Assembly: GCA_016200145.1 (NCBI GenBank)
Contig: JACQFH010000368.1
Location: 1-39,794 of the forward strand
DNA length: 39,794 nucleotides
Source: Planctomycetia bacterium
GTDB taxonomy: Bacteria; Planctomycetota; Planctomycetia; Planctomycetales; Planctomycetaceae
Reading direction: 5' to 3'
Shown one piece after another: positions 33,282-39,794 of the stretch (position 1 is its first letter; each line of letters opens with the position of its first letter). Position numbers and translations under genes: made by a program. The notes under the pieces are model-generated. The model saw nothing but the letters and a program-made list of their open reading frames with translations. It did not search any database and was not told where the DNA came from.

Positions 33282-34688
33282 CTACTGCACTACCCGCCAC
33301 GCCGTCTCCAGCACATCGCACCGCAGGCCGCGCGGCGCCAGCACGGTTTCCACCCCTTTGCGCACGTCCTCCCAGTCCCAGTCGTCCCCCACGATGACCG
33401 CTGACGGGAAGAGATCGAGCGCCGCCGTCAGATCGGCGACGACGCTTTGGAAGCTGTGGTCGGCGTCGATGTATAAGGCATCCGGGACGAGCCCCGCCTG
33501 CGCGACGGCCCGCAGCCCCGCGAGGGAGCTCGAACGCACCGGAATGATTCGCTCACGATCGGCCCAGCAGTCGGCGAGAAACGTCTCGTACAGGCGGGGC
33601 AACGCTTCCCGCAGCTCGGGATCGTTGTGGTGCTCAGGGCTTCCCTCCCAGTGATCGACCGCCACGATCGTCGCGGAGGGCGCTAACTCGGCCAGAAATC
33701 GCGTCGAACGTCCCGTCCAGGAGCCCAGCTCCACGATCAGCTTCGAAGTCTGCGGCACCGTGTTCCGCAACAGCCCTTCGGTCGCCGGGAACAGCCAGTT
33801 CCTGTCGGGAAATGGCGGGACGGCTGGTTTCTCGTTCGGCCACGGATGCTTCGCAGCGAACGCGGCGATTTGAGGAGGCCTTTTGACCGCGACCGACACA
33901 TCGGCGTTCCCTTCGGCCTTCCCCGACTCGATGATCGTAAAGTTGTACGAGCTGGATTCGACCCGCGGCGTGGCGGCGTCTTCCCACGTGTAGCGCTGCC
34001 GGCCGATGTGCCACAGCCGGAACGTCGTGTCGGCGTAGATTCTGTAGCCGCACTCCCGGACGCGGTGGCAGAAGGCGTAATCCTCCCCCAGATACCAGTG
34101 CCCCCCTTCGACCGCGCGCACCAGTGGGAGGAAGTACGGCGTCAGTGGCGGACCGAACCGCTCGTTGCACGTCGGCAACTGGAATTTCTTCTGCACGGCC
34201 TGGTACACCGCCCGGCGCACGAGCAGAAATCCGGTCGCCAGGTACTCGACCTCGACCAGCCCGCCCTTCTCGCCGAACGAAAGGGATGGCGTGCCCGGCA
34301 GCAGATGACAGGCGAAACCCGGCGTTCCCTTCCGGGCGTAAAGCCCGCCCACCACGCCATGCGGTTGCATCCGCAACCGTTCGACCGAATCGGCCTGAAA
34401 CATAATGTCGGAATCGATCCACAGCGTCTCTTCAAAACCGTCGCGGAGCGCATCGCTGGCCATATGATTCCGGGCCACGTCTATCTGCGAGTAACCCCCC
34501 ACCCGCCGGACTGTGTAGCCGCGCCGCTCCAGATCATGCAGCGCGCTCTCGCACTCCGGAAGAATCGCCTGCAGATACGGCACGAGCACCACACACCGCC
34601 GCGGATCAAACCGCCCCCCGCTCGCAACCTCACCATCCCCCCCGCTTCGCAACGAGGAGCGCAAGGGAGCGTTGCTCGGCAAGCTCAC
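33282..34688 (-). CDS. Glycosyltransferase-like / class I methyltransferase fusion
   Basis: Up to 468 residues. The N-terminal half (about 30-250) resembles nucleotide-sugar glycosyltransferases: CVVLVPYLQAILPECESAL, a DSD motif (92-94) in LWIDSDIMFQADS, GGLYARKGTPGFA and GEDYAFCHRVRECGYRIYAD. The C-terminal half (about 300-468) is a SAM-dependent methyltransferase: LIVELGSWTGRSTRFLAELA, VAVDHWEGSPEH, DALYIDADHSFQSVVADL and VGDDWDWEDVRKGV. GTG at 34688 overlaps the DUF4279 stop by 4 bases. GTG codons nearer CVVLVPYLQ are alternatives, and the first 25 residues read poorly. A joint role in making a methylated glycan is plausible but inferred. Confidence 0.88.
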   Translation of the reverse strand: MSLPSNAPLRSSLRSGGDGEVASGGRFDPRRCVVLVPYLQAILPECESALHDLERRGYTVRRVGGYSQIDVARNHMASDALRDGFEETLWIDSDIMFQADSVERLRMQPHGVVGGLYARKGTPGFACHLLPGTPSLSFGEKGGLVEVEYLATGFLLVRRAVYQAVQKKFQLPTCNERFGPPLTPYFLPLVRAVEGGHWYLGEDYAFCHRVRECGYRIYADTTFRLWHIGRQRYTWEDAATPRVESSSYNFTIIESGKAEGNADVSVAVKRPPQIAAFAAKHPWPNEKPAVPPFPDRNWLFPATEGLLRNTVPQTSKLIVELGSWTGRSTRFLAELAPSATIVAVDHWEGSPEHHNDPELREALPRLYETFLADCWADRERIIPVRSSSLAGLRAVAQAGLVPDALYIDADHSFQSVVADLTAALDLFPSAVIVGDDWDWEDVRKGVETVLAPRGLRCDVLETAWRVVQ

Positions 34689-35182
34689 TCCTCACTCTCC
34701 TCTACGTGGTCATTCGTCTCCCAACACGTGAAACTGATCCATTCGGACAGCGCGGCCAGCCTCGCGAAAATTGGCGATGGAAGTTGAAAACCGGACGGGC
34801 CCACATGCCAGCAGATGATTCCTACTGTATACTCAGAATCGCTAATTAGCTCACGAATTGCCTCGGCGGCAGGTTCAAGATTCGTGAGCAAGAATTCTGC
34901 GTGGTCGAGAAGGCTTTCACTCAATACAAGCCCTTCCGTACGAAAATGCCAAGTTCCGTAAGGCGGCCGTCGCCTTTCAATGGTTCGGATTTCTTCACCG
35001 ACTCGTTGCGTCGCAAGAAACCGATCTCTTGGTTCGAAACCGTGCGTTGGTTGCATGCGCAACCGTTGTGATATTTCGTCCAATCGAAGTCTGTCGCTCC
35101 GCACGCAAAAATCGATGTGCGTGTGGACGTCAGTTTGGCTTTGTTCACTCGACAAGCTAATTTGATTCATCGCGTTCCTCAA
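34685..35182 (-). CDS. DUF4279-domain protein, probable immunity protein
   Basis: A 165-residue soluble protein. The pattern HIDFCVRSDRLRLDEISQRL, RMQPTHGFEPRDRF, PPYGTWHFRTEG, LLDHAEFLLTNLEPAAEAIR, VGIICWHVGPSGFQLP and LAALSEWISFTCWE matches DUF4279. That domain is repeatedly found next to polymorphic toxin genes, in the immunity position. Here it starts 6 bases after the stop of a gene whose product ends like such a toxin. It overlaps the following glycosyltransferase gene by 4 bases. ATG 35182 is used; a second Met four codons on is possible. Family assignment is good; the immunity role is inferred from context. Confidence 0.8.
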   Translation of the reverse strand: MRNAMNQISLSSEQSQTDVHTHIDFCVRSDRLRLDEISQRLRMQPTHGFEPRDRFLATQRVGEEIRTIERRRPPYGTWHFRTEGLVLSESLLDHAEFLLTNLEPAAEAIRELISDSEYTVGIICWHVGPSGFQLPSPIFARLAALSEWISFTCWETNDHVEESEE

Positions 35183-35188
35183 AAGCGA

Positions 35189-35935
35189 TCATTGTTGCAA
35201 ATTGCCAATCCAATTGCCATTCATGTCGAAAATGTCGCCATTGTCAATGATCGTATTGTTGTGGTCCGCTGAGCCCCAACCAGCGTCTTCCTTCGCACGT
35301 TCCATCGCTTGCTTTGCCTGACTTCTCGTGAGTTTCAGTTCTCGGAGAACTTTGGCGTTTATCGTATGACCACCTTGCTGCAACACGCGCCGTCCGGCCC
35401 TTAGTGCCTGGTCCAAGGTGTGAAACATCTCTTCTGCATCCCCTCCCGGAGCTGCAACCGGACCACCACCACCGCCGCCGCGTGGCGGATTGGCAGTGGC
35501 GCCACCGGCGGGAAAGGTACTGCCGGGTGCGGGAAGGTTGGCTTTGACACCTTTGTTTCTCGCTGCGATTCGATCGCGTTCGACTTTTTTTTCTGCTTCG
35601 AGCGCTTCGTTCATGATGCAGACGACTTCCTTGTGGGTATCTCGCGGCTGCCCGGACGGTCGGTATCCTTTATCAACGGCCTCCAGGCCGCGGAGAATCA
35701 CCCGGTCCGCCATGTCTTTCGTGATGAGTCCGCTGTCGACTTGTTTCTTGAGCTCCCAAGCCATGATGCTGGCAACCGTCATTTCCGCTGACGGCATGCC
35801 CTGGTGAACTTTCATGGCGACTAGGATATTGTTCAAGATCCCGGCCCCCTGAGCTGCCGTTCCCATGAGATTACGACGAAGGTTCGCCGCCGACGTTCCT
35901 ACCGGCTGCGGTGTGCACCCTACATAATCTTGTCA
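35189..35935 (-). CDS. C-terminal part of a probable polymorphic toxin, 5' end lost at mobile element
   Basis: From ATG 35866 the frame encodes 225 residues: an Ala-rich helical part, a Gly/Pro-rich linker (about 110-145), and a compact end with LRELKLTRSQAKQAMERAKE and DIFDMNGNWIGNL. This final pattern resembles the tips of RHS/CDI-type toxins. The same frame stays open upstream of the ATG through QPVGTSAANLRRNL to a TGA at 35933-35935, which lies in the mobile element. The original gene therefore probably began further upstream and lost its delivery domains. Whether the remnant is translated is unknown. The toxic activity cannot be named. Confidence 0.6.
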
Positions 35936-37299
35936 CACTTTCGGCGAGTTAATACCGGAGCAATTCGTCTCCTCGTGACGTAAAGATAACCACCACTTTC
36001 CATGACAGGTTGCAACGCCAGACGTAACAGTTCCGACTCCTGACGATGATCGAGAGGCATGTCGGGGTCGACCTCCCGCTCGCGGCACAACACACGGCGT
36101 GCCAGGTCCAACTTTTCAAAGAGCACGTCGCGCTCGTCCATCGTGAGCGGCGATCGCGAGTCCCACGTCTCTTCCGGGGTCGGTCCGTCGGCTCCCCAGG
36201 GTCGATTCCAGCGGTTGAGTCGCAGCCGGGCCGTATGCAAGTCGGCACTGGTCCAGTACGCGGCGTGACCCGCGTGCTCTGCCACGTGCTCCGTAATGTC
36301 TTTTAGGCTGCGGTTGGCCCGTTCGACGGCCCCATTGTACCACGGCGCGTAAGGCGGGGAATACAACGTCACCACTGACCAGTCCCGCAGGAACTGTTTC
36401 AACCCCGCCGCCACGAACCCCGGTCCGTTGTCACACTTGAGCACCAGAGGCGCGCCGTGCTCGTCGAACAGTTCGTGCAGCCCGCAGATCACCGTGTCGG
36501 CTGTCTCGTCCGCCACCGGCAGCCATAGCAACTGCTGGTGGCTGGCCAGGTCGCGTACGGTGAAGATCGCCGGGAAGCAACCGTCGATCGCTCCCAGCGG
36601 ATGAGAGAAGTCCATGGCCCACACGCTCCCCGGACACTGCCAGTGCAGCACGGATTGCTGGCGGGCATGTGCCTGCCGGTAATCTCCGCGGTACGTGGTT
36701 AACAGTTCGATCAGTTCCGCACGGGTCACCTGCGGATAATGATTCTGCAAGGTGGGAAGCCCGGTCGCCGGACCGGCCTCGTCCAGGAAGGCCACGACAT
36801 CGTTGCGGATTTCGGGCGCGGCACACCGGCAGGGCCGTCCACGCGGACGCAGCGCCAGCCGGTCGGAGTGCCAGCTCAGGCGCCAGCGACGCAGAGTTCG
36901 CGGCGAGACGTCGAGCGCCGCGGCCGCGGCTGACAGCGTCTGACCGTGCCGCTGTGACCAGCGGCTGAAGGCCACCGACCGTTTGCGGACTTCACGCTCG
37001 GCCCGGCGGGAATCGGCCTGGCGTTCCCACGCCTGCGGCTGCCGGTCGAGTCGCATCGCATCGGACTCTGGCAGACCGTGGCGGTGTCCTGGCGCGCCGG
37101 GATCCGGCTGCGCTGCCGCAGGCGAGACGCCTGCACCACAAGGAACGATGCCGCCCGCGCACGGTTCCCGCGATTCGATCGTAGCAACGGCACTCCTCAC
37201 GACGCTCAACTCCTCGGTCTGCATGTCGTCAACTTCATTGTTCGCAACTGCTGTCTCTTGTCCATTCCTCACAGCCGTGAGCTCCTGCTCGAGTGTCAC
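35920..37299 (-). CDS. DDE integrase 2 (rve-type transposase)
   Basis: GTG at 37299 gives 459 residues. The frame is open further upstream inside the preceding gene. An N-terminal helix-turn-helix (about 112-145; LSAAAAALDVSPRTLRRWRL) precedes an integrase core with D230 (WAMDFSHP), D290 (LKCDNGPGF) and E326 (WYNGAVERANRS). The last two are separated by 35 residues, the canonical DD(35)E spacing. The tail ends LTRRKCDKIM at the element edge. Residues 47-75 (CAGGIVPCGAGVSPAAAQPD) are encoded by a dispersed hairpin repeat. Expression may be by GTG initiation or by frame slippage from the upstream gene at an A9 tract. Confidence 0.85.
   Translation of the reverse strand: MTLEQELTAVRNGQETAVANNEVDDMQTEELSVVRSAVATIESREPCAGGIVPCGAGVSPAAAQPDPGAPGHRHGLPESDAMRLDRQPQAWERQADSRRAEREVRKRSVAFSRWSQRHGQTLSAAAAALDVSPRTLRRWRLSWHSDRLALRPRGRPCRCAAPEIRNDVVAFLDEAGPATGLPTLQNHYPQVTRAELIELLTTYRGDYRQAHARQQSVLHWQCPGSVWAMDFSHPLGAIDGCFPAIFTVRDLASHQQLLWLPVADETADTVICGLHELFDEHGAPLVLKCDNGPGFVAAGLKQFLRDWSVVTLYSPPYAPWYNGAVERANRSLKDITEHVAEHAGHAAYWTSADLHTARLRLNRWNRPWGADGPTPEETWDSRSPLTMDERDVLFEKLDLARRVLCREREVDPDMPLDHRQESELLRLALQPVMESGGYLYVTRRRIAPVLTRRKCDKIM
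37118..37134. repeat. Dispersed hairpin repeat inside the integrase 2 gene
   Basis: GCAGGCG-AGA-CGCCTGC forms a 7-base stem with 3-base loop. With its flanks (CGCTGCC before, ACCACAAGG after) it matches a repeat I know as scattered through planctomycete intergenic DNA. Here it is read in frame near the N-terminus of an integrase. Confidence 0.6.
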
Positions 37300-37315
37300 G
37301 GTGACTTCTCTGTGT

Positions 37316-37873
37316 TCACCGCGCCCCCCCCCGCTCCCGATGCGCCGGGCGAGCGGCCAGTCCCGTTTTTTTTTGCGCTGGTCGCGCACGCTTGGGCCGC
37401 GACAGGCCCAGCGCGGCCAGTTCTTCGCGCAATTGGGAGGTTCGCAACTCCCAGCGCGTCTGTGCCACAAGATCTTCCAGCTCGGCGATCCGTCCGAGAG
37501 CTCCCACAGAACCTACGGAGACGCCATTTCCGGACGTATCAGGAGTCGGACCGACCTCTCCGGACGCGTTATAAGCGATCCTGGGAGGTCGTTTTTCTCC
37601 GTCGCCCCCCGTTTCGGGGGGGAGGCTCTCTGAGGACGCTCCCACAGGCCGCCCGGCCGGTTCGGGCTCCAGCGCCTCCACCGAACCCTGCAGCCACTGT
37701 TTACGCAGCTCGAAGAACCGTGACCTGTGCAGGCCCAGCTCCTGACACGCTTCGTCCACGCTCAGTTCGCCGGCCACATTGGCCAGCAGCACCGCCAGCC
37801 GCCGCCTGGCGGCTTCCGATCCCAAGAGCAGGTCGACTTGTTCGATTCCCATCGGCTTTCGTCCGGCTGGCAT
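37316..37873 (-). CDS. HTH/coiled-coil accessory protein (OrfA-like) of the mobile element
   Basis: ATG 37873 gives 185 residues; it starts 4 bases after the previous stop, with GGGAGGG as ribosome-binding site. A helix-turn-helix (about 25-60; ELSVDEACQELGLHRSRFFE) is followed by EALEPEPAGRP, a variable Pro/Gly linker, and a coiled coil (about 125-155; RIAELEDLVAQTRWELRTSQ). The build matches OrfA of IS3-like elements. An A9 tract (37366-37374) and a G9 tract (37324-37332) on the coding strand lie near the end. A shift of +1 at either would fuse this protein to integrase 2. It resembles the preceding gene product in architecture and wording. Confidence 0.75.
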   Translation of the reverse strand: MPAGRKPMGIEQVDLLLGSEAARRRLAVLLANVAGELSVDEACQELGLHRSRFFELRKQWLQGSVEALEPEPAGRPVGASSESLPPETGGDGEKRPPRIAYNASGEVGPTPDTSGNGVSVGSVGALGRIAELEDLVAQTRWELRTSQLREELAALGLSRPKRARPAQKKTGLAARPAHRERGGAR

Positions 37874-37877
37874 GGCG

Positions 37878-38579
37878 TTACCCTCCCTGTGCGCCTTGCG
37901 TTGCGAGATACGCGGCGTCCGTGCCGGCCAAGTGATTCCCATCGCCGGTCGACGGAGCGTCACCCGCTGGAATTTGTACCTCCCCGACAGCAGACGGGAT
38001 AGATGAGCTGTTTTTCAGGACGCGCGCCGCGCGCAACGCCCGCACGACCGGCCTCCGCTTGCGCGTCCTCTTCGCGCCAGGGCCCGCGCTGCTCGTTTTT
38101 CCCCGGGGGGGGGCGCCGGGTTTTGTCGGCGCGACGGCGGGAGCCGCCGTCTTCAGCCCCAGCACGCGATGCGCGGCGCGAGCCAGCGCCTGTTGCCGTC
38201 CCAGTTCGCGCCGACAGGTCGCCAGTTCCCGTTCCAGCCGGGCGATCTGTCGATCGCTGCTGGCGACTCGCCCCCTGGGCCGCGGCTCGCAGGCTGACAG
38301 CAGGCCTTCCAGGGCGTGCTGCTCCAGCAGATAGTAGCGCGGCGCGCCGATTCCCAAAGCTTGGGCCGCGCTGGTCGGCGTCTGCACGCCCGCCAGCACC
38401 TCCAGGATCACCGCCGCACGCCGCCGGGCTTCGCTCCCGGCGGCGGTTTTTCCGGAACGGGAGGCCGTACCCTCCCCGCCCATGAACTGACGATACGGCG
38501 CTCGCGTTCGCTTGCGAGAGGCAGGGGCAGTCGGCGCAGTCACCGGACCCGTGGCAGTCGTTACGGTCTGAGCAGTCAT
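37878..38579 (-). CDS. HTH/coiled-coil accessory protein 2 of the mobile element
   Basis: 233 residues. The start ATG overlaps the stop of integrase 1 as ATGA, with GGAGGTG just upstream, so translation is coupled. After a Thr/Ala-rich leader come a helix-turn-helix (about 50-95; TPTSAAQALGIGAPRYYLLE), the link SACEPRPRGR and a coiled coil (about 107-140; RQIARLERELATCRRELGRQ), then a basic tail (GAKRTRKRRPVVRALRAARV). The order HTH, xxEPxPxGR, coiled coil is shared with the next gene, so they are probably paralogues. A role in DNA binding during transposition is inferred. Confidence 0.75.
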   Translation of the reverse strand: MTAQTVTTATGPVTAPTAPASRKRTRAPYRQFMGGEGTASRSGKTAAGSEARRRAAVILEVLAGVQTPTSAAQALGIGAPRYYLLEQHALEGLLSACEPRPRGRVASSDRQIARLERELATCRRELGRQQALARAAHRVLGLKTAAPAVAPTKPGAPPRGKTSSAGPGAKRTRKRRPVVRALRAARVLKNSSSIPSAVGEVQIPAGDAPSTGDGNHLAGTDAAYLATQGAQGG

Positions 38580-39794
38580 TGCGCACCTCCGTTCTCAGTG
38601 GATTCTGGTCCAGGTCCTGACTGCCCCTGATCACCCTCGGGGCGCCTTGAGCCCGGCGACAGAAAGTCGTCCAGCGGCGAGACACCGGGGGCCGGCTCGT
38701 CACCGTCTGAGTCTGCGCTGCTGTCGTCGGTTGCCGGTGAGCCATCCGGACAGACGGGCGCAGGCATCACGTTGTCGGTGACCTCCTGCGCAGGGGGTGC
38801 CAGATCCACTTCGCGGCGCTGCTGTCCGTCCTGCGTCAGGAACACACGCTCTCCCTCGGCGTGCAGACTGAAATTCTTGCCCCCCACCTGGCCGGTCACA
38901 TAGAACGGCGGCCGCGGAACCCCATTGCGGGCCAGCTCCAACGCGTTGGCCGCCACCTGTTCGCGCAGCGTTCGCAGCACGTCGGGCGCTGCGCCGAAGA
39001 ATCGGTCGGCCGGCGCCAGGCTGTCGATGCCGCTGTGCGGGCGTCGGAAGTTGTACCAGTCGATGAAGTGACCGATCCGGGCCCGCGCATCGGCCAGATC
39101 GATGAACACGGCCGCTTCCAGACATTCCCGCCACAAGGTTCCCCAGAACCGTTCGATCTTCCCCAGGGTCTGCGGGTGGCGGGGTCGGGCCACCACCTGC
39201 TGGATGCCTCGCTTCTCCAGTTCCTTGGTGAACTGGCTCTTGCCCCGCCAGGTCACATATTGTGTGCCGTTGTCGGTCAGCACCTCTCGGGGAGCGCCAT
39301 AAGACGTGATCCCCGCCCGCAGCACCTCCAACACCAAAGCCGTCGATTGGCTGGCGTGCAGGCCGAAGCTGACCAGGAATCGGCTGTGATCATCCATGAA
39401 GGCCACCAGATAGACCCGCCGGTTCTGGCGCTTGAGCACGAATGTGAAGAGATCGGTCTGCCAGAGTTGATTGGGAGTGGCCCGCTCAAAGAAACGCACC
39501 TTGTCCGGGTGCGGATGGGTGGGCGCCTCTTCCAGCTCATACCCCGCCTCGTGCAGGACGCGCGCCACGGCTCCCGGACTGGCCCCCAGCCCCGGTCCCC
39601 GGGCCAGCATGGCGCTGATCCGTTCACAGCCCCAATCGGGATGGGCGTGTTTGAGCATCAGGATCGAACGCTGGGTCAGTTCGGGCAGCCGACTGCCGGG
39701 TTTGGCGCCGCGCTGTCGTTCCATCAGTCCGGCCGGGCCATGCTCGGTGAACGCCTTCTTCCAGGCATACAGCGTGTGCTTCGAGACCCCCACC
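38576..39794 (-). CDS. DDE integrase 1 (rve-type transposase), N-terminus outside window
   Basis: The frame reaches the right edge; at least 405 residues are visible. The first visible residues (GVSKHTLYAWKKAFTEHGPA) are the second half of a helix-turn-helix, so some 20-40 residues are missing. The integrase core has D114 (WQTDLFTF), D174 (LTDNGTQYV) and E214 (GKIERFWGTL), with 39 residues between the last two. HFIDWYNFRRPHSGIDSLAP follows, as in IS481/IS3-type enzymes. The C-terminal 100 residues (YVTGQVGGKNFSLHAEGERV, then an acidic Ser/Pro tail) are additional. It differs clearly from integrase 2. Confidence 0.88.
   Translation of the reverse strand, partial: VGVSKHTLYAWKKAFTEHGPAGLMERQRGAKPGSRLPELTQRSILMLKHAHPDWGCERISAMLARGPGLGASPGAVARVLHEAGYELEEAPTHPHPDKVRFFERATPNQLWQTDLFTFVLKRQNRRVYLVAFMDDHSRFLVSFGLHASQSTALVLEVLRAGITSYGAPREVLTDNGTQYVTWRGKSQFTKELEKRGIQQVVARPRHPQTLGKIERFWGTLWRECLEAAVFIDLADARARIGHFIDWYNFRRPHSGIDSLAPADRFFGAAPDVLRTLREQVAANALELARNGVPRPPFYVTGQVGGKNFSLHAEGERVFLTQDGQQRREVDLAPPAQEVTDNVMPAPVCPDGSPATDDSSADSDGDEPAPGVSPLDDFLSPGSRRPEGDQGQSGPGPESTENGGAQ

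Larger units (their letters stand above)
35920..39794 (-). mobile_element. Multi-gene transposable element with two DDE integrases (right end outside window)
   Basis: Four minus-strand genes follow each other with 4-base overlap, 4-base gap and frame overlap: integrase 1, an HTH/coiled-coil protein, a second similar HTH/coiled-coil protein, and integrase 2. The left boundary lies near 35915-35935, where the last integrase stops (35920) and the toxin frame begins. The other end is beyond 39794, so terminal inverted repeats and target duplication cannot be checked. The element could be a composite of two insertion sequences or a single four-gene transposon. Tight coupling favours one unit. Confidence 0.75.

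Overview
The window looks like chromosomal DNA of a planctomycete (Planctomycetota). The grounds are: a 1570-residue Ser/Thr kinase with a large extracytoplasmic FG-GAP/VCBS-like region, encoded 3 bases after an ECF sigma factor; a Tat-exported sugar-isomerase-like TIM-barrel protein; an NtrC/AlgB-type regulator; GC-rich DNA; and several families of short text-like dispersed repeats that I associate with this phylum. The assignment rests on recognition; no search was run.

Layout. 1-2106 (minus): a KinB-like sensor kinase, cut by the window edge, downstream of its AlgB/NtrC-type response regulator. 2422-5331 (plus): two related small Gly-rich membrane proteins, a YnfA-family membrane protein, a small unknown protein, two near-identical intrinsic terminators in tandem, and a slipin (SPFH protein). 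5630-11117 (plus): a K+-importing Kdp ATPase operon made of a 31-residue membrane peptide, kdpF (26 residues), kdpA, kdpB and an enlarged kdpC. A REPIN-like double hairpin lies between kdpF and kdpA. No kdpD or kdpE is visible. 11970-13725 (minus): a two-gene ABC-2 exporter. 13765-21388 (minus): ECF sigma factor, receptor-like Ser/Thr kinase, a PH-like protein, an unknown 109-residue protein, and a PrsW/YhfC-like intramembrane protease fused to an exported beta domain and a zinc ribbon. All five genes are collinear and may form one envelope-signalling unit. 21681-26833: rtcB (plus), a small unknown gene (minus) and leuS (minus). 27182-32625 (plus): a 44-residue membrane peptide, the Tat TIM-barrel protein, a 1168-residue membrane-anchored TPR protein, and a zinc-ribbon membrane protein. 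32638-35935 (minus): a truncated GH32 C-terminus, a glycosyltransferase-methyltransferase fusion, a DUF4279 protein and the C-terminal stub of a probable polymorphic toxin. 35920-39794 (minus): a mobile element with four tightly packed genes, two of them different DDE integrases, which runs off the right edge.

Most notable: (1) the sigma factor / kinase / intramembrane-protease cluster, which brings together parts used in sigma-W/RsiW/PrsW-type signalling but with a kinase and no visible anti-sigma factor; (2) the two-integrase, two-HTH transposition module, with A9 and G9 tracts where its third and fourth reading frames overlap; (3) the toxin/DUF4279 pair, whose toxin frame is open up to the mobile element; (4) dispersed repeats that have entered coding sequence in leuS and in an integrase gene. 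No rRNA, tRNA or CRISPR array was recognised.
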